Source: an uncultured Collinsella sp. (GTDB taxonomy: Bacteria; Actinomycetota; Coriobacteriia; Coriobacteriales; Coriobacteriaceae). From it: a stretch of 20,121 nt of DNA. A program made the position numbers and the translations under genes. Positions 1-8,848 of this stretch are shown here, one piece after another. Every line of letters starts with the position of its first letter. The stretch's first letter is position 1. The notes beneath the pieces are model-generated. The model did no database searches. It had not been told where the DNA came from and saw only the letters and a program-made list of their open reading frames with translations. The stretch covers positions 1-20,121 of the forward strand of contig CAJLRE010000031.1 in NCBI GenBank assembly GCA_905208975.1, given 5' to 3'.

Positions 1-32
1 TGGGCGATTCTGACCACTTGGGTATTGAAGGG

Positions 33-1184
33 ATGGCGCTAGTGGTTAAGGCACTCAAGATTGAGATATTCGTGCTATGCATGATTGTTCTTATCGGGCT
101 TGCCGTGCGAAGTCGTCGCTCCTTGTTCTCGAGCACCCAGCAGCTATTGTTTAGCATGCTTGGCTACACCTCTGCCGCGTACATATTATTCGATATGATC
201 TGGACGCTTTCGGACGGTGTGGACGGCACGTTGGGCATTGCTGCCAACTGGATTTCCAACGCGGTTTCGTTTTCGCTCTTTGCTATCGCGTGTCTCATTT
301 GGTTTATCTATTCCGAGACGGTGCAGGGTTCTCGCCTTTTGACCTCGCGCTATAGGGTGGTGCTTGTAGCGTTGCCTACGGCTCTGGTGGTCGTGCTGGC
401 GTTTACCAGTTACTGGACGCACGCCCTGTTCTATATCGATTCGCAGGGCGTGTATCGTCGCGGCTTTGCCTATATGATCCAGCCCATCGTCAGCTACTGT
501 TACGTTATACATACGTCCCTGCATGCGTTTGTGCAATCTCGCAGGGTCGAGAGCCTGCAGACGAAGGCCATCTATCGAACCTTGGCATTTTTCGCCATTC
601 CGGCCCTGGTGGGCGGTACCTTTCAGGTCGTATACTCGGTGCCCGGCCTTTGTGTCGGCATAATGATTAGCATGTTGCTGCTTTACATCATCTACCAGGA
701 GCAGCTCATCTCGACCGACCCGTTGACTGGACTTAACAATCGCAACCGTTTTGAGACCTATATGCTGTCGCTCTTCTCAAATGTGGATCAGGCCGAAGAT
801 GTATATCTGCTTATGATGGACGCCGACGGCTTTAAGCAGATTAACGATCGCTATGGGCATGTGGAGGGCGACCACGCTCTTCAGGTCATATCCGCTGCGC
901 TCAAAGAAGTCTGCTCGGCGTCTGGCGGCTTTATCGCACGTTATGGCGGCGATGAGTTCGTGGTGCTCCAAAAGGCGACGGCGGAGCAGGACATCATAAG
1001 CCTGTGTGCGGCAATCAACGATGAGCTCGCACGTGCCGACGTGCCGTATCTGTTGCGGATGTCCATCGGCTACGCACGGGTTGGTGATGGCGTCGATACC
1101 TGGCAAGACTTGCTTCGTGCTGCCGATGCGGAGCTCTACCGCGTCAAGGCCGAGAAAAAGAAAGCCGGCGTCCAGATACGCTAG
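33..1184 (+). CDS. membrane-anchored GGDEF protein (putative diguanylate cyclase)
   Basis: Likely makes cyclic di-GMP from two GTP at the inner face of the membrane. The N-terminal ~210 residues hold about seven hydrophobic segments, resembling a 7TM sensor region. The C-terminal ~160 residues are a GGDEF domain: metal-binding MMDADGF (D263, D265, counted from ATG 33) and the active-site loop RYGGDEF (about 303-309) are intact. The inhibitory RxxD site normally just upstream of GGDEF is absent. No EAL or HD-GYP domain is fused. The start is uncertain: the frame stays open to the window edge, TTG 18 is possible, ATG 33 is used here, and GAAGGG at 27-32 is best spaced for GTG 42, so the gene may also begin outside the window. 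It converges on the DMT permease gene. The GGDEF domain is secure; activity and input signal are inferred. Confidence 0.88.
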   Translation: MALVVKALKIEIFVLCMIVLIGLAVRSRRSLFSSTQQLLFSMLGYTSAAYILFDMIWTLSDGVDGTLGIAANWISNAVSFSLFAIACLIWFIYSETVQGSRLLTSRYRVVLVALPTALVVVLAFTSYWTHALFYIDSQGVYRRGFAYMIQPIVSYCYVIHTSLHAFVQSRRVESLQTKAIYRTLAFFAIPALVGGTFQVVYSVPGLCVGIMISMLLLYIIYQEQLISTDPLTGLNNRNRFETYMLSLFSNVDQAEDVYLLMMDADGFKQINDRYGHVEGDHALQVISAALKEVCSASGGFIARYGGDEFVVLQKATAEQDIISLCAAINDELARADVPYLLRMSIGYARVGDGVDTWQDLLRAADAELYRVKAEKKKAGVQIR

Positions 1185-1209
1185 AAAAAGGGGCGCACGC
1201 TTGCGTGCG
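1185..1209 (-). terminator. Rho-independent terminator of the DMT permease gene
   Basis: CGCACGC (1194-1200) pairs perfectly with GCGTGCG (1203-1209). Read on the minus strand, the stem is followed by CCCC and TTTTT (1185-1193), as expected for a terminator. It lies about 75 bp past the permease stop and directly after the GGDEF stop. On the plus strand no T-run follows, so it mainly serves the minus-strand gene. Confidence 0.7.
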
Positions 1210-1284
1210 TGGTGGCCTTCAGCTCACCGATGTACTCCATTAAACTAAAGTATGTGAATCTCTCTGCTAAATAAGGGCAGTTCG

Positions 1285-2220
1285 CTAGGCTTTTTTGGGT
1301 TTGTTGACGATGATGATGCCGCTGCAGACCAAGAGCAGGGCAACGATGACGGTAACGGGGCTCGTGCCGGCGCCCTCGCCAAGCAGCAGTGCGCTCAGCA
1401 GTACGCCAAAGACCGGGTTCATAAACCCAAAGACCGAGACGCGGCTGACGGGGTTGACGGCAAGCAGGCGCGACCACAGCGAGTAGGCGACCGCGGAGAT
1501 AAGCGCCATGTAGATGATGAGCACGATGGCGGGGACAATCGCCGTGGGGGAGAGCGCGCCACCCATCAAAAAGCCGATGGCGGTGAGGACCAGGCCGCCG
1601 ACCAAGAACTGCCACCCGGCGAGCAAGACGCCGTCATGCTTGCGCGAGAAGATGCCGATCAGGCAGGTCGAAAGAGCACCCGCGACAGTGGAGGCTAGGA
1701 TAAAGCCCTCGCCATCGAGCCTGAAGCCAAAGGTGCCATCTGCGCCCGAGAGGTTGACGAGCGCGACGCCGGCAAAGCCCAGCGCACAGCCAAGCACCTT
1801 GGCCGTATTGAGCTTCTCGGTGTGAAATGCCAGGGCGGCAAAGAGGATTGCGAGGAAGTTGGCGCTGGCCTCGATGATGGAGCTCGACATGGCACTGGCG
1901 CGCGAGAGTCCCAGGTAGAAAAAGAAGTACTGCCCGATAGTCTGGAAGAGTGACAGGATGCAGATGGGCTTGATATCGCGTACCTGTGGGACGAGCGGGC
2001 GGCGCTGAGCTGTGCTCATACCGACGATAACCAGGATGCCGGCAAGCGTGAAGCGCAAACCTGCAAAGAGTAGCTGCGACGCGCTATCGTGCGCCGGGAT
2101 CCCAAAGAGTGCGTAGCCGATCTTGATGCAGGGAAAGGCCGATCCCCAGAGTGCACAGCAAACAAGACAGCCCAGGATGAGTCCGGGCAGGGTGGCGAGA
2201 TACGGCTTGCGGCTTTCCAT
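1285..2220 (-). CDS. EamA/DMT-family permease
   Basis: A 311-residue integral membrane protein of the drug/metabolite transporter superfamily. Family members export or import small metabolites such as amino acids, sugars or drugs; the substrate here cannot be read from the sequence. About ten hydrophobic segments form two EamA repeats (roughly 10-150 and 165-305). The first helix carries the family-typical ALWGSAFP pattern, and the chain ends in a short basic tail (NKPKKA). Length fits the family. ATG 2220 is preceded on the minus strand by AGGAGAAGG (2226-2234) at good spacing. The gene sits downstream of purL on the same strand, but a strong terminator lies between them, so it is probably transcribed separately or by read-through. 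Confidence 0.9.
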   Translation of the reverse strand: MESRKPYLATLPGLILGCLVCCALWGSAFPCIKIGYALFGIPAHDSASQLLFAGLRFTLAGILVIVGMSTAQRRPLVPQVRDIKPICILSLFQTIGQYFFFYLGLSRASAMSSSIIEASANFLAILFAALAFHTEKLNTAKVLGCALGFAGVALVNLSGADGTFGFRLDGEGFILASTVAGALSTCLIGIFSRKHDGVLLAGWQFLVGGLVLTAIGFLMGGALSPTAIVPAIVLIIYMALISAVAYSLWSRLLAVNPVSRVSVFGFMNPVFGVLLSALLLGEGAGTSPVTVIVALLLVCSGIIIVNKPKKA

Positions 2221-2243
2221 GATGTCCTTCTCCTATACGCGCA

Positions 2244-2284
2244 AAGCAAAAAAGAACCCGCCACCGGGCGTGCCGGTGGCGGGT
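2244..2284 (-). terminator. Rho-independent terminator of purL
   Basis: ACCCGCCACCGG (2256-2267) and CCGGTGGCGGGT (2273-2284) form a perfect 12-bp stem with a 5-nt loop. On the minus strand it is followed by TTC and a run of six or more T (about 2248-2255). It lies 38 bp past the purL stop and only about 25 bp before the downstream permease start. Confidence 0.9.
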
Positions 2285-2321
2285 GTTGTTACCCGAGGGG
2301 ATTGTACCCGATGGGAAAGGC

Positions 2322-5300
2322 TTAGGCGAAGTAGGCTACGCCGCTCTCAAAGATCGGCATGAACTTGTCGCCGGGGACATGCTCGGGCACGTTGCGGTAC
2401 AGGTTGTCGCCGCGACGCTCGGCATGGCCCATCTTGCCCAGGACGCGGCCGTCGGGGCTCGTGATGCCCTCGATGGCGAGTGCGGAGCCGTTGGGGTTGA
2501 CGGAAAGATCCATGCTGGGCTTGCCGTTCTCGCCCACGTACTGCGTGGCGACCTGGCCGTTGGCGATCAGCTGGGCGAGCACTTCGTCATTGGCGACAAA
2601 GCGGCCCTCGCCGTGGCTGATGGCGACGGTGTAGGGGTCGTCCAGGCTGCACTGCGACAGCCACGGGGACAAGTTGGACGAGATGCGGGTGCGCACCAGA
2701 CGGCTCTGGTGGCGACCGATGGTGTTGAACGTCAACGTGGGCGCATCGGGCGTGGCGTCGACGATGTCGCCGTAGGGCACCAGGCCGAGCTTGATCAGGG
2801 CCTGGAAGCCGTTGCAGATGCCCAGCATCAGGCCATCGCGGGCCTTGAGCAGGTCGCGGACTGCCTCGGTGACCTCGGGAGCGCGGAAGAACGCCGTGAT
2901 GAACTTGGCGGAGCCGTCGGGCTCGTCGCCGCCCGAGAAGCCGCCGGGGATCATGACGATCTGGCTTGCACGGATGCGGCGGGCAAGCTCGTGGGTGCTC
3001 TCGGCGACGGCCTCGGGCGTGAGGTTGTTGATCACGAAGGTGTCGGCCTCGGCACCGGCGGCACGGAAGGCGCGGGCGCTGTCGTACTCGCAGTTGTTGC
3101 CGGGGAACACGGGGATGATCACGCGCGGGCGGGCGATCTTGGCGCCGCCGTACACGTGGATATCCTTGGCGCGGAAGTCGATGGTCTCGACCTCGGGGGT
3201 CTCGCCGGCGCTGCGGTAGGTGAAGACGCCCTCGATGCCGCTCTCCCAGGCCTCCTGGAGCTCGGAGAGCTCGATGACTTCGGAACCGGTGTCGATGACA
3301 TAGCCCTCGACGGTGGTGCCCAGGGGCTCGACGACAACGCCGTCGGCGACCTCGGGCAGCTCGGCATCCTCGGCGAGCTCGACAATAAAGCTGCCGTAGA
3401 GCGGGGTGAAGAGGCTCTCCACGTCTACATCCTCGGCAAGCTCGATACCGATCTGGTTACCGACGCACATCTTAAAGAGGCTCTCGGCGCCGCAGCCGTA
3501 GCCGGGCGTGGAGATGGCCAGGGCGTTGCCGGTAGCAGTGAGCGCCTCGACGGCGTCAAACGCGGCGAGCAGCTGCTGAGCATCGGGGCGGTAGTCCTCG
3601 CCATAGGTGGCGGGGGCGATGCGGACGACGCGGTGCGTGAGGCCCTTGAACTCGGGCGAGACGGCGCGGGCGGCCTTGCCCACGGCCACGGCGAAGCTGA
3701 TGAGGGTCGGCGGAACGTTGAGCTCGCCGGCCTCGTCCTCAAAGGAGCCGCTCATGGAATCCTTGCCGCCGATGGCGCCGGCGCCCAGGTCGACCTGGGC
3801 CATAAGGGCGCCCAGGACGGCTGCCATGGGCTTGCCCCAGCGCTCGGCCTCGGTGCGCAGGCGCTCGAAGTACTCCTGGAAGGAGAGGTAGGCGCGCTTG
3901 TGCTCAAAGCCGGCGGCAACGAGCTTGGCGATGGACTCGACTACGGACAGGTAGGCGCCCGCAAACTGGTCGGCCTCCATCAGGTAGGGGTTGAAGCCCC
4001 ATGCCATAGCGCTCGCCGTGGTGGTCTCGCCGTCCACGGGGAACTTGGCGACCATGGCAGAGCTCGGAGTGAGCTGCGTCTTGCCGCCAAAGGGCATGAG
4101 CACGGTCGCGGCGCCGATGGTGGAGTCGAAGCGCTCGGAAAGGCCCTTGTTGGAAGCGACGTTGAGGTCGGTGACAAGCGAGGTCATACGCTCGGCAAGC
4201 GTGGTACCGGCCCAGCTGGGCTGCCACACGCTGCGGGCACAGACGTGGGCGACCTGGTGCTTGGGCGCACCGTTGGAGTTGAGGAACTCGCGGGACAGGT
4301 CGACGATGGCGACGCCGTTCCAGGCCATGCGCATGCGCGGCTCGGCGGTAACCTCGGCGATAACGGTAGCCTCGAGGTTCTCCTCGGCGGCGTAGCCCAT
4401 GAACTCCTCGACGTCACCGTCGGCGACGGCGCAGGCCATACGCTCCTGGGACTCGGAGATGGCGAGCTCGGTGCCGTCCAGGCCGTCGTACTTCTTGGTC
4501 ACGGTGTCCAGGTCCACGTACAGGCCGTCGGCAAGCTCGCCCACGGCGACCGAGACGCCGCCGGCGCCAAAGTCGTTGCAGCGCTTGATCAGGCGGCAGG
4601 CGTCGCCGCGGCGGAACAGGCGCTGCAGCTTGCGCTCGACCGGGGCGTTGCCCTTCTGGACCTCGGCGCCCGAGGTCTCGATGGACTCGGTGTTCTGAGT
4701 CTTGGAGGAGCCGGTGGCGCCGCCGATGCCGTCACGGCCGGTGCGGCCGCCCAGCAGGATGATCTTGTCGGTGGGGGCGGGGCACTCGCGACGCACGTGG
4801 TTTGCCGGGGTAGCGCCTACGACGGCGCCGACCTCCATGCGCTTGGCCACGTAGCCGGGGTGATAGAGCTCGTTGACCTGGCCGGTGGCAAGGCCGATCT
4901 GGTTGCCGTAGCTGGAGTAGCCGGCGGCGGCGGTGGTTACGAGCTTGCGCTGCGGCAGCTTGCCCTCGAGCGTCTCGGACACGGGGACGGTGGGGTCGCC
5001 GGCGCCGGTGACACGCATGGCCTGGTACACGTAGCTGCGGCCCGACAGCGGGTCGCGGATGGCACCGCCCACGCAGGTGGCGGCACCGCCGAAGGGCTCG
5101 ATCTCGGTCGGGTGGTTGTGGGTCTCGTTCTTAAACAGGAACAGCCAGTCCTGGTCCTCGCCGTCGACATCGACCTTTACCTTGACGGTGCAGGCGTTGA
5201 TCTCCTCGGACTCATCGACATCGGTCATGACGCCGGTCTTCTTGAGATACTTGGCGCCGATGGTGCCCATGTCCATGAGGCAGACGGGCTTGGCGTCGCG

Positions 5301-6068
5301 ACCGAGTTCGTGGCGCATCTCCATGTAGCGGTCGAAGGCCTGCTGCACCACGGCGTCATCGATCGTCACATCATCCAGGACGGTGCCGAAGGTGGTGTGG
5401 CGGCAGTGGTCGGACCAATAGGTGTCGATTACGCGGATCTCGGTGATGGTGGGGTCGCGGTCCTCATCGCGGAAGTACTGCTGGCAGAAGGCGATGTCCG
5501 CCTCGTCCATGGCAAGGCCGCGCTCGGAGATAAAGGCGGCAAGGCCGGCTTCGTCGAGCTCGCGGAAACCGTCGAGCACCTCGACGGGCTGGGGCTCGGG
5601 GGTCTCCATGTACAGCGTCTCGGGCAGGTCGAGTGAGGCGATGCGCGCCTCGACGGGGTTCACCACGTAGTGCTTGATGGCATCGATGGCGGCCTCGTCC
5701 AGAGCGCCCGAGATCATATAGACCTTGGCGGAGCGCACGGCGGGGCGCTCGCCCTGGCTGATGAGCTGCACGCACTCGCTGGCGGAGTCGGCGCGCTGGT
5801 CAAACTGGCCAGGCAGGAATTCGACGGCAAAGACGGCGCCATCGCTTGCGGGGAGCTCGTCGTAGGTCACATCGACCTGGGGCTCGCTAAAGACGGTCGG
5901 CACGCAGGAGCGGAAAAGCTCTTCGTCGATGCCCTCGACGTCGTAGCGGTTTATGATCCTCAGGGCCTCGATGCCCTTGATGCCGAGAATTTCGGTCAGC
6001 TCGCCCTTGAGCTGCTGAGCCTCGACGTCGAACCCGGGTTTCTTCTCCACGTAGATACGAGAGACCAT
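2322..6068 (-). CDS. purL: phosphoribosylformylglycinamidine synthase, single-chain clade II
   Basis: Converts FGAR, glutamine and ATP to FGAM, the fourth step of de novo purine synthesis. At 1248 residues it fuses the synthetase and glutaminase parts that are separate (PurS/PurQ/PurL) in many Gram-positives. The opening MVSRIYVEKK pattern and length match the clade-II form known from clostridia, streptococci and bifidobacteria. Visible motifs are NETHNHPTEIEPFGGAAT in the ATP/substrate site, a second synthetase half, and a C-terminal class I glutaminase with FPGNNCEYD, PGGFSGGDE and nucleophile C1085 in GICNGFQ, plus a later SHGEGRF. The open frame runs 36 codons further upstream, but that extension is not PurL-like; ATG 6068 has AGGAAGG-type ribosome-binding sequence at 6072-6084. 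No other pur gene is adjacent. It is divergent from the antiporter gene. Confidence 0.97.
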   Translation of the reverse strand: MVSRIYVEKKPGFDVEAQQLKGELTEILGIKGIEALRIINRYDVEGIDEELFRSCVPTVFSEPQVDVTYDELPASDGAVFAVEFLPGQFDQRADSASECVQLISQGERPAVRSAKVYMISGALDEAAIDAIKHYVVNPVEARIASLDLPETLYMETPEPQPVEVLDGFRELDEAGLAAFISERGLAMDEADIAFCQQYFRDEDRDPTITEIRVIDTYWSDHCRHTTFGTVLDDVTIDDAVVQQAFDRYMEMRHELGRDAKPVCLMDMGTIGAKYLKKTGVMTDVDESEEINACTVKVKVDVDGEDQDWLFLFKNETHNHPTEIEPFGGAATCVGGAIRDPLSGRSYVYQAMRVTGAGDPTVPVSETLEGKLPQRKLVTTAAAGYSSYGNQIGLATGQVNELYHPGYVAKRMEVGAVVGATPANHVRRECPAPTDKIILLGGRTGRDGIGGATGSSKTQNTESIETSGAEVQKGNAPVERKLQRLFRRGDACRLIKRCNDFGAGGVSVAVGELADGLYVDLDTVTKKYDGLDGTELAISESQERMACAVADGDVEEFMGYAAEENLEATVIAEVTAEPRMRMAWNGVAIVDLSREFLNSNGAPKHQVAHVCARSVWQPSWAGTTLAERMTSLVTDLNVASNKGLSERFDSTIGAATVLMPFGGKTQLTPSSAMVAKFPVDGETTTASAMAWGFNPYLMEADQFAGAYLSVVESIAKLVAAGFEHKRAYLSFQEYFERLRTEAERWGKPMAAVLGALMAQVDLGAGAIGGKDSMSGSFEDEAGELNVPPTLISFAVAVGKAARAVSPEFKGLTHRVVRIAPATYGEDYRPDAQQLLAAFDAVEALTATGNALAISTPGYGCGAESLFKMCVGNQIGIELAEDVDVESLFTPLYGSFIVELAEDAELPEVADGVVVEPLGTTVEGYVIDTGSEVIELSELQEAWESGIEGVFTYRSAGETPEVETIDFRAKDIHVYGGAKIARPRVIIPVFPGNNCEYDSARAFRAAGAEADTFVINNLTPEAVAESTHELARRIRASQIVMIPGGFSGGDEPDGSAKFITAFFRAPEVTEAVRDLLKARDGLMLGICNGFQALIKLGLVPYGDIVDATPDAPTLTFNTIGRHQSRLVRTRISSNLSPWLSQCSLDDPYTVAISHGEGRFVANDEVLAQLIANGQVATQYVGENGKPSMDLSVNPNGSALAIEGITSPDGRVLGKMGHAERRGDNLYRNVPEHVPGDKFMPIFESGVAYFA

Positions 6069-6252
6069 TGGTTCCTGCCTTCCTGATCGGTTGGGCGTAC
6101 GGTACGGTATGCGGCAGCGGTCGGTTTGCGGGGCCTGCCCTGCGGTCGCCTTGAGCCACATGTTTGTAAACCTCACTATGATACGACAGCTCGCGGCGCG
6201 TTGAGGACGGCGAGGGTGCTACAGTGAAGCGCAAACAAGAGAAAGGCATCAC

Positions 6253-7815
6253 ATGGCATTCGTTTCACTCGCCATCATCGCACTCGTGGCCTTTGCAAGC
6301 CCCTTCATCGCCTCGGCGATTCCCGGAAAACCCGTTCCCGAGACGGTCTTTTTGCTCGTGTTTGGTGCGGTGCTGGGACCTCATATGCTCGGCATTATCC
6401 ATGTAGATGCCGAGGTCTCGCTCGTGTCCGAGCTCGGCCTGGCCTTTTTGTTCCTGCTTGCCGGCTTTGAGATCGATCCCAAGAACATCACGGGCATCGA
6501 GGGGCGTTACGGCATGGCGACGTGGGTCGTCACGTTTGGCATCGCCTGGCTTGCCGTGCGCTTTACCCCGTGGTTTTCGGTCAGTCATTTTGATGGCATC
6601 GCCGTGACGCTGGCGTTGACCTCGACGGCGCTTGGGGCGCTCATGCCCATCTTGCGCGAGCGGTCGCTTGCTGGGACGCGCGTCGGCGATTCGATTCTTG
6701 CCTATGGTACGTGGGGCGAGCTCGGGCCCGTGCTCGCCATGTCGGTGCTGCTGTCTGCCCGTACGGGTGTCGAGACGCTGTTGATCTTGGGGCTGTTCGC
6801 CGTGGTGTGCGTGCTGCTTGCCGTGGTCCCCAGTCGCTCCAAGCGTATTGGCAGCCGCTTCTTTGCCTTTATTCAGGAGCGCGCCGATACGACTTCTCAG
6901 ACGTTCGTGCGCCTCACAGTGCTCATCCTGGTCACGCTCGTGGCGTTTTCCGCCATTTTTAGCCTCGATATCGTGTTGGGCGCTTTTGCCGCGGGCTTTG
7001 TCCTGCGCTATATCATCCCCGAGGGCAACCATACGCTCGAACTTAAACTCGATGGCCTTGCCTATGGCTTTTTGATCCCGGTGTTCTTTACCGTGTCGGG
7101 TGCCAAGATCGACCTGACTGCTGTAGCATCGCGCCCCGGCTTGCTCGTGGGCTTTATCGTGGCGTTGCTGGTTATCCGCGCCGTGCCCATTCTTATTTCT
7201 ATGAGCATTTGTCCTGCGACGCGCGATGTGTCGGCGTATGGCCGCATTACCGTGGCCCTGTACTGCACCACGGCGCTGCCGATTATCGTCGCCGTGACGA
7301 GCGTCGCTGTCAACGCCGGCGCATTATCACAGGGCGTCGCTTCGGTTATGGTGGCGGCCGGCGCCATCACGGTGTTCCTGATGCCACTGCTCGCGCAGCT
7401 CTTCTACCGCGTGGTCGATGCCGCGCCGGTTGCCGCCGTGGCAGAGGTTGCCGAGCATCCATCCGATGCGCTCGACATCTTGCGCGCCCACCACGACCTA
7501 GCGAGCTTGCTCGCGCGCGAGCACGAGCTGCTGACCTCGCATGGCCATGGTCGCGTATTCGACGGCCTGCCTACGCTCGATACGATTGCCGAGCGTCTTT
7601 CCGCCGAGGCAGCGAGCGGCCACATCGATGCGCGCATTGTGGACGCGGCGCACCTGCTTGCCGATAAGACCTATGGAGACGAGGTCGACCCGTCCGAGCT
7701 GACTCCGCGTGAGCGCCGCCGCCTGGAGCGCGCCAAGCTCGCTGTGCGCGAATACCGCCGCCGCATGCTGGAGCTCTATGCGCGCGAAGAAGCCGAAGAC
7801 GACGACGGTAAGTAG
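6253..7815 (+). CDS. CPA2-type cation/proton antiporter
   Basis: A 520-residue membrane protein of the Kef/Na+-H+ exchanger (CPA2) family, expected to exchange Na+ or K+ for protons across the cytoplasmic membrane. Residues 1 to about 390 contain some twelve hydrophobic helices with family-like motifs such as FLFLLAGFEIDPKNI in the early half and LTSTALGALMPIL near residue 120. From about 391 to 520 a hydrophilic, charged cytoplasmic tail follows, with a likely helical stretch rich in Arg and Glu near 480-515. It has no Rossmann GxGxxG pattern, so it does not look like a TrkA-N/RCK domain. ATG 6253 follows GAAAGG with short spacing. The gene stands alone between divergent purL and convergent SDR. 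Family call is secure; ion specificity is unknown. Confidence 0.9.
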   Translation: MAFVSLAIIALVAFASPFIASAIPGKPVPETVFLLVFGAVLGPHMLGIIHVDAEVSLVSELGLAFLFLLAGFEIDPKNITGIEGRYGMATWVVTFGIAWLAVRFTPWFSVSHFDGIAVTLALTSTALGALMPILRERSLAGTRVGDSILAYGTWGELGPVLAMSVLLSARTGVETLLILGLFAVVCVLLAVVPSRSKRIGSRFFAFIQERADTTSQTFVRLTVLILVTLVAFSAIFSLDIVLGAFAAGFVLRYIIPEGNHTLELKLDGLAYGFLIPVFFTVSGAKIDLTAVASRPGLLVGFIVALLVIRAVPILISMSICPATRDVSAYGRITVALYCTTALPIIVAVTSVAVNAGALSQGVASVMVAAGAITVFLMPLLAQLFYRVVDAAPVAAVAEVAEHPSDALDILRAHHDLASLLAREHELLTSHGHGRVFDGLPTLDTIAERLSAEAASGHIDARIVDAAHLLADKTYGDEVDPSELTPRERRRLERAKLAVREYRRRMLELYAREEAEDDDGK

Positions 7816-8011
7816 TCGATACTTTCTCGGGGAAGCCGCGTCCCGCTTCGAAGGCTCGGAACGGGATGTGGTTTCCGAAACGGGGAGCGTTGGGAAACTG
7901 TGTCCCGGAATGGGCGCTCAGAGTGGGATGCAGTTTCCGCGAGAGGCTCGTTAGGGAAAGCGCATCCCATTCTGAGCCGGAATTATGGGACGCAGTTTCC
8001 TTTTCGAATAG
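7816..8011. repeat. 31-bp-phased array of alternating inverted 15-bp repeats
   Basis: Six related 15-mers alternate in orientation: 7831-7845 (-), 7862-7876 (+), 7893-7907 (-), 7924-7938 (+), 7955-7969 (-) and 7986-8000 (+). The plus-oriented consensus is YGGGAYGYRGTTTCC. Every centre is exactly 31 bp from the next, separated by 16-bp spacers that share a GGCTC/CGCTC-like core but otherwise differ. Neighbouring copies can pair as hairpins; between copies 1 and 4 all differences are G:U-compatible. The whole array lies in the non-coding gap after the antiporter gene. Confidence 0.88.
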
Positions 8012-8056
8012 AAGAAGGTGCGCTGCCTGCGGTTGATGCAGGCAGCGCACCTTCTT
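8012..8056. terminator. strong hairpin terminator between convergent genes
   Basis: A 19-bp perfect stem (8012-8030 with 8038-8056) closes a 7-nt loop (GGTTGAT). It sits between the ends of the convergent antiporter and SDR genes. The T-run is weak on both sides (CTTCTT on the plus strand), so termination in both directions is inferred from stem strength and position. Confidence 0.75.
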
Positions 8057-8098
8057 GCGTTGAGCTCGGTTGAGGTTTAAAGCTGTGGCTTGCGACCT

Positions 8099-8848
8099 TT
8101 AAGAGCGAGCAGCTCCGTCGACGGGGAGCACAGCGCCCGTAACGTAGGCGGCCATGTCGCTCGCTAGGAAGACAAAGGCGTTGGCGACATCCTCGGGCTC
8201 GCCCATGCGGCCGAGCGGGATGGTAGCGATGATGGGCTTGATGACTTCTTCGGGCAGGTTGGCGACCATGTCGGTCCTGGTTACGCCGGGGGCGACGGCA
8301 TTGACGCGAATGCCCACGGGGGCGAGCTCGCGTGAGAGCGACTGGACCATGCCGTTGACGGCGAACTTGGACGTGGGATAGCCAACGCCGGAGGGCTGAC
8401 CGTACTTAGCGACCATCGAGCTCGTGGTGGTGATGGTGCCACCGTGGCCGGCTTCGGTCATGATCTTGGCAGCGGCCTGGTGACCATTAAAGACGGCGAC
8501 GACGTTGAGGTCCATGACCTTGGCGAACTCCTCGGCCGTGTAGTCCAAAAGGGGCGAGCGCTGGGAGATACCGGCATTGTTGACGACCGTGTCGAGACCG
8601 CCCATGTCGGCTGCGGCCTGCGTAAAGGCCTCGGTTACGGCCTCGAGTGAGGTGAGGTTGCACGAACGCCCCCAGATCTTTGCCTCGGGATAGGCGGCGG
8701 CGAGCTTCTCAACGGCCGCGTCGGCGGTTTCCTGACGCGAACCAAAGACGGTGACGGCGGCGCCTTCCTCGATAAAACGGCAGGCGATGGCATAGCCGAT
8801 ACCGCGCGTGCCTCCGGTGATGATTGCTTTCTTACCCTCGAGCAACAT
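8099..8848 (-). CDS. short-chain dehydrogenase/reductase (SDR)
   Basis: A 249-residue classical SDR that reduces or oxidises a hydroxyl/carbonyl substrate with NAD(P). The Rossmann motif TGGTRGIG (11-18), NNAG (90-93), the catalytic serine (about S144) and YPTSK (Y157, K161) are all present. Arg15 and the S37-R38 pair after the second strand favour NADP(H), by inference. The C-terminal half resembles FabG-like reductases (PLGRMGEPEDVA, VDGA near the end). The substrate is not evident: a 3-oxoacyl-ACP reductase-like enzyme, a sugar dehydrogenase or a bile-acid hydroxysteroid dehydrogenase are all possible. The longer open frame upstream (to 8935) is rejected because ATG 8848 has GGAGG directly before it. 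It stands alone, converging on the antiporter gene. Confidence 0.92.
   Translation of the reverse strand: MLLEGKKAIITGGTRGIGYAIACRFIEEGAAVTVFGSRQETADAAVEKLAAAYPEAKIWGRSCNLTSLEAVTEAFTQAAADMGGLDTVVNNAGISQRSPLLDYTAEEFAKVMDLNVVAVFNGHQAAAKIMTEAGHGGTITTTSSMVAKYGQPSGVGYPTSKFAVNGMVQSLSRELAPVGIRVNAVAPGVTRTDMVANLPEEVIKPIIATIPLGRMGEPEDVANAFVFLASDMAAYVTGAVLPVDGAARS

Noticed and set aside
2283..5636. 1117-codon open frame on the plus strand opposite purL
   Set aside because: It is the antisense of a clearly recognised PurL. GC-rich codon bias keeps this frame open, and its product is a low-complexity Gly/Ala/Val/Asp sequence without domains.
6069..6176. 36-codon N-terminal extension of purL
   Set aside because: Not PurL-like, lies upstream of a good ribosome-binding site, and would occupy the divergent promoter region.
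7831..8000. CRISPR array
   Set aside because: The spacing is regular, but repeats alternate in orientation, are only 15 bp and diverged, spacers are related to each other, and no cas gene is present.
7571..8050. 159-codon minus-strand ORF through the repeat array
   Set aside because: It overlaps the 3' end of the antiporter gene and the terminator hairpin; its repeated peptide pattern simply translates the DNA repeats, whose 31-bp period is not a multiple of three.
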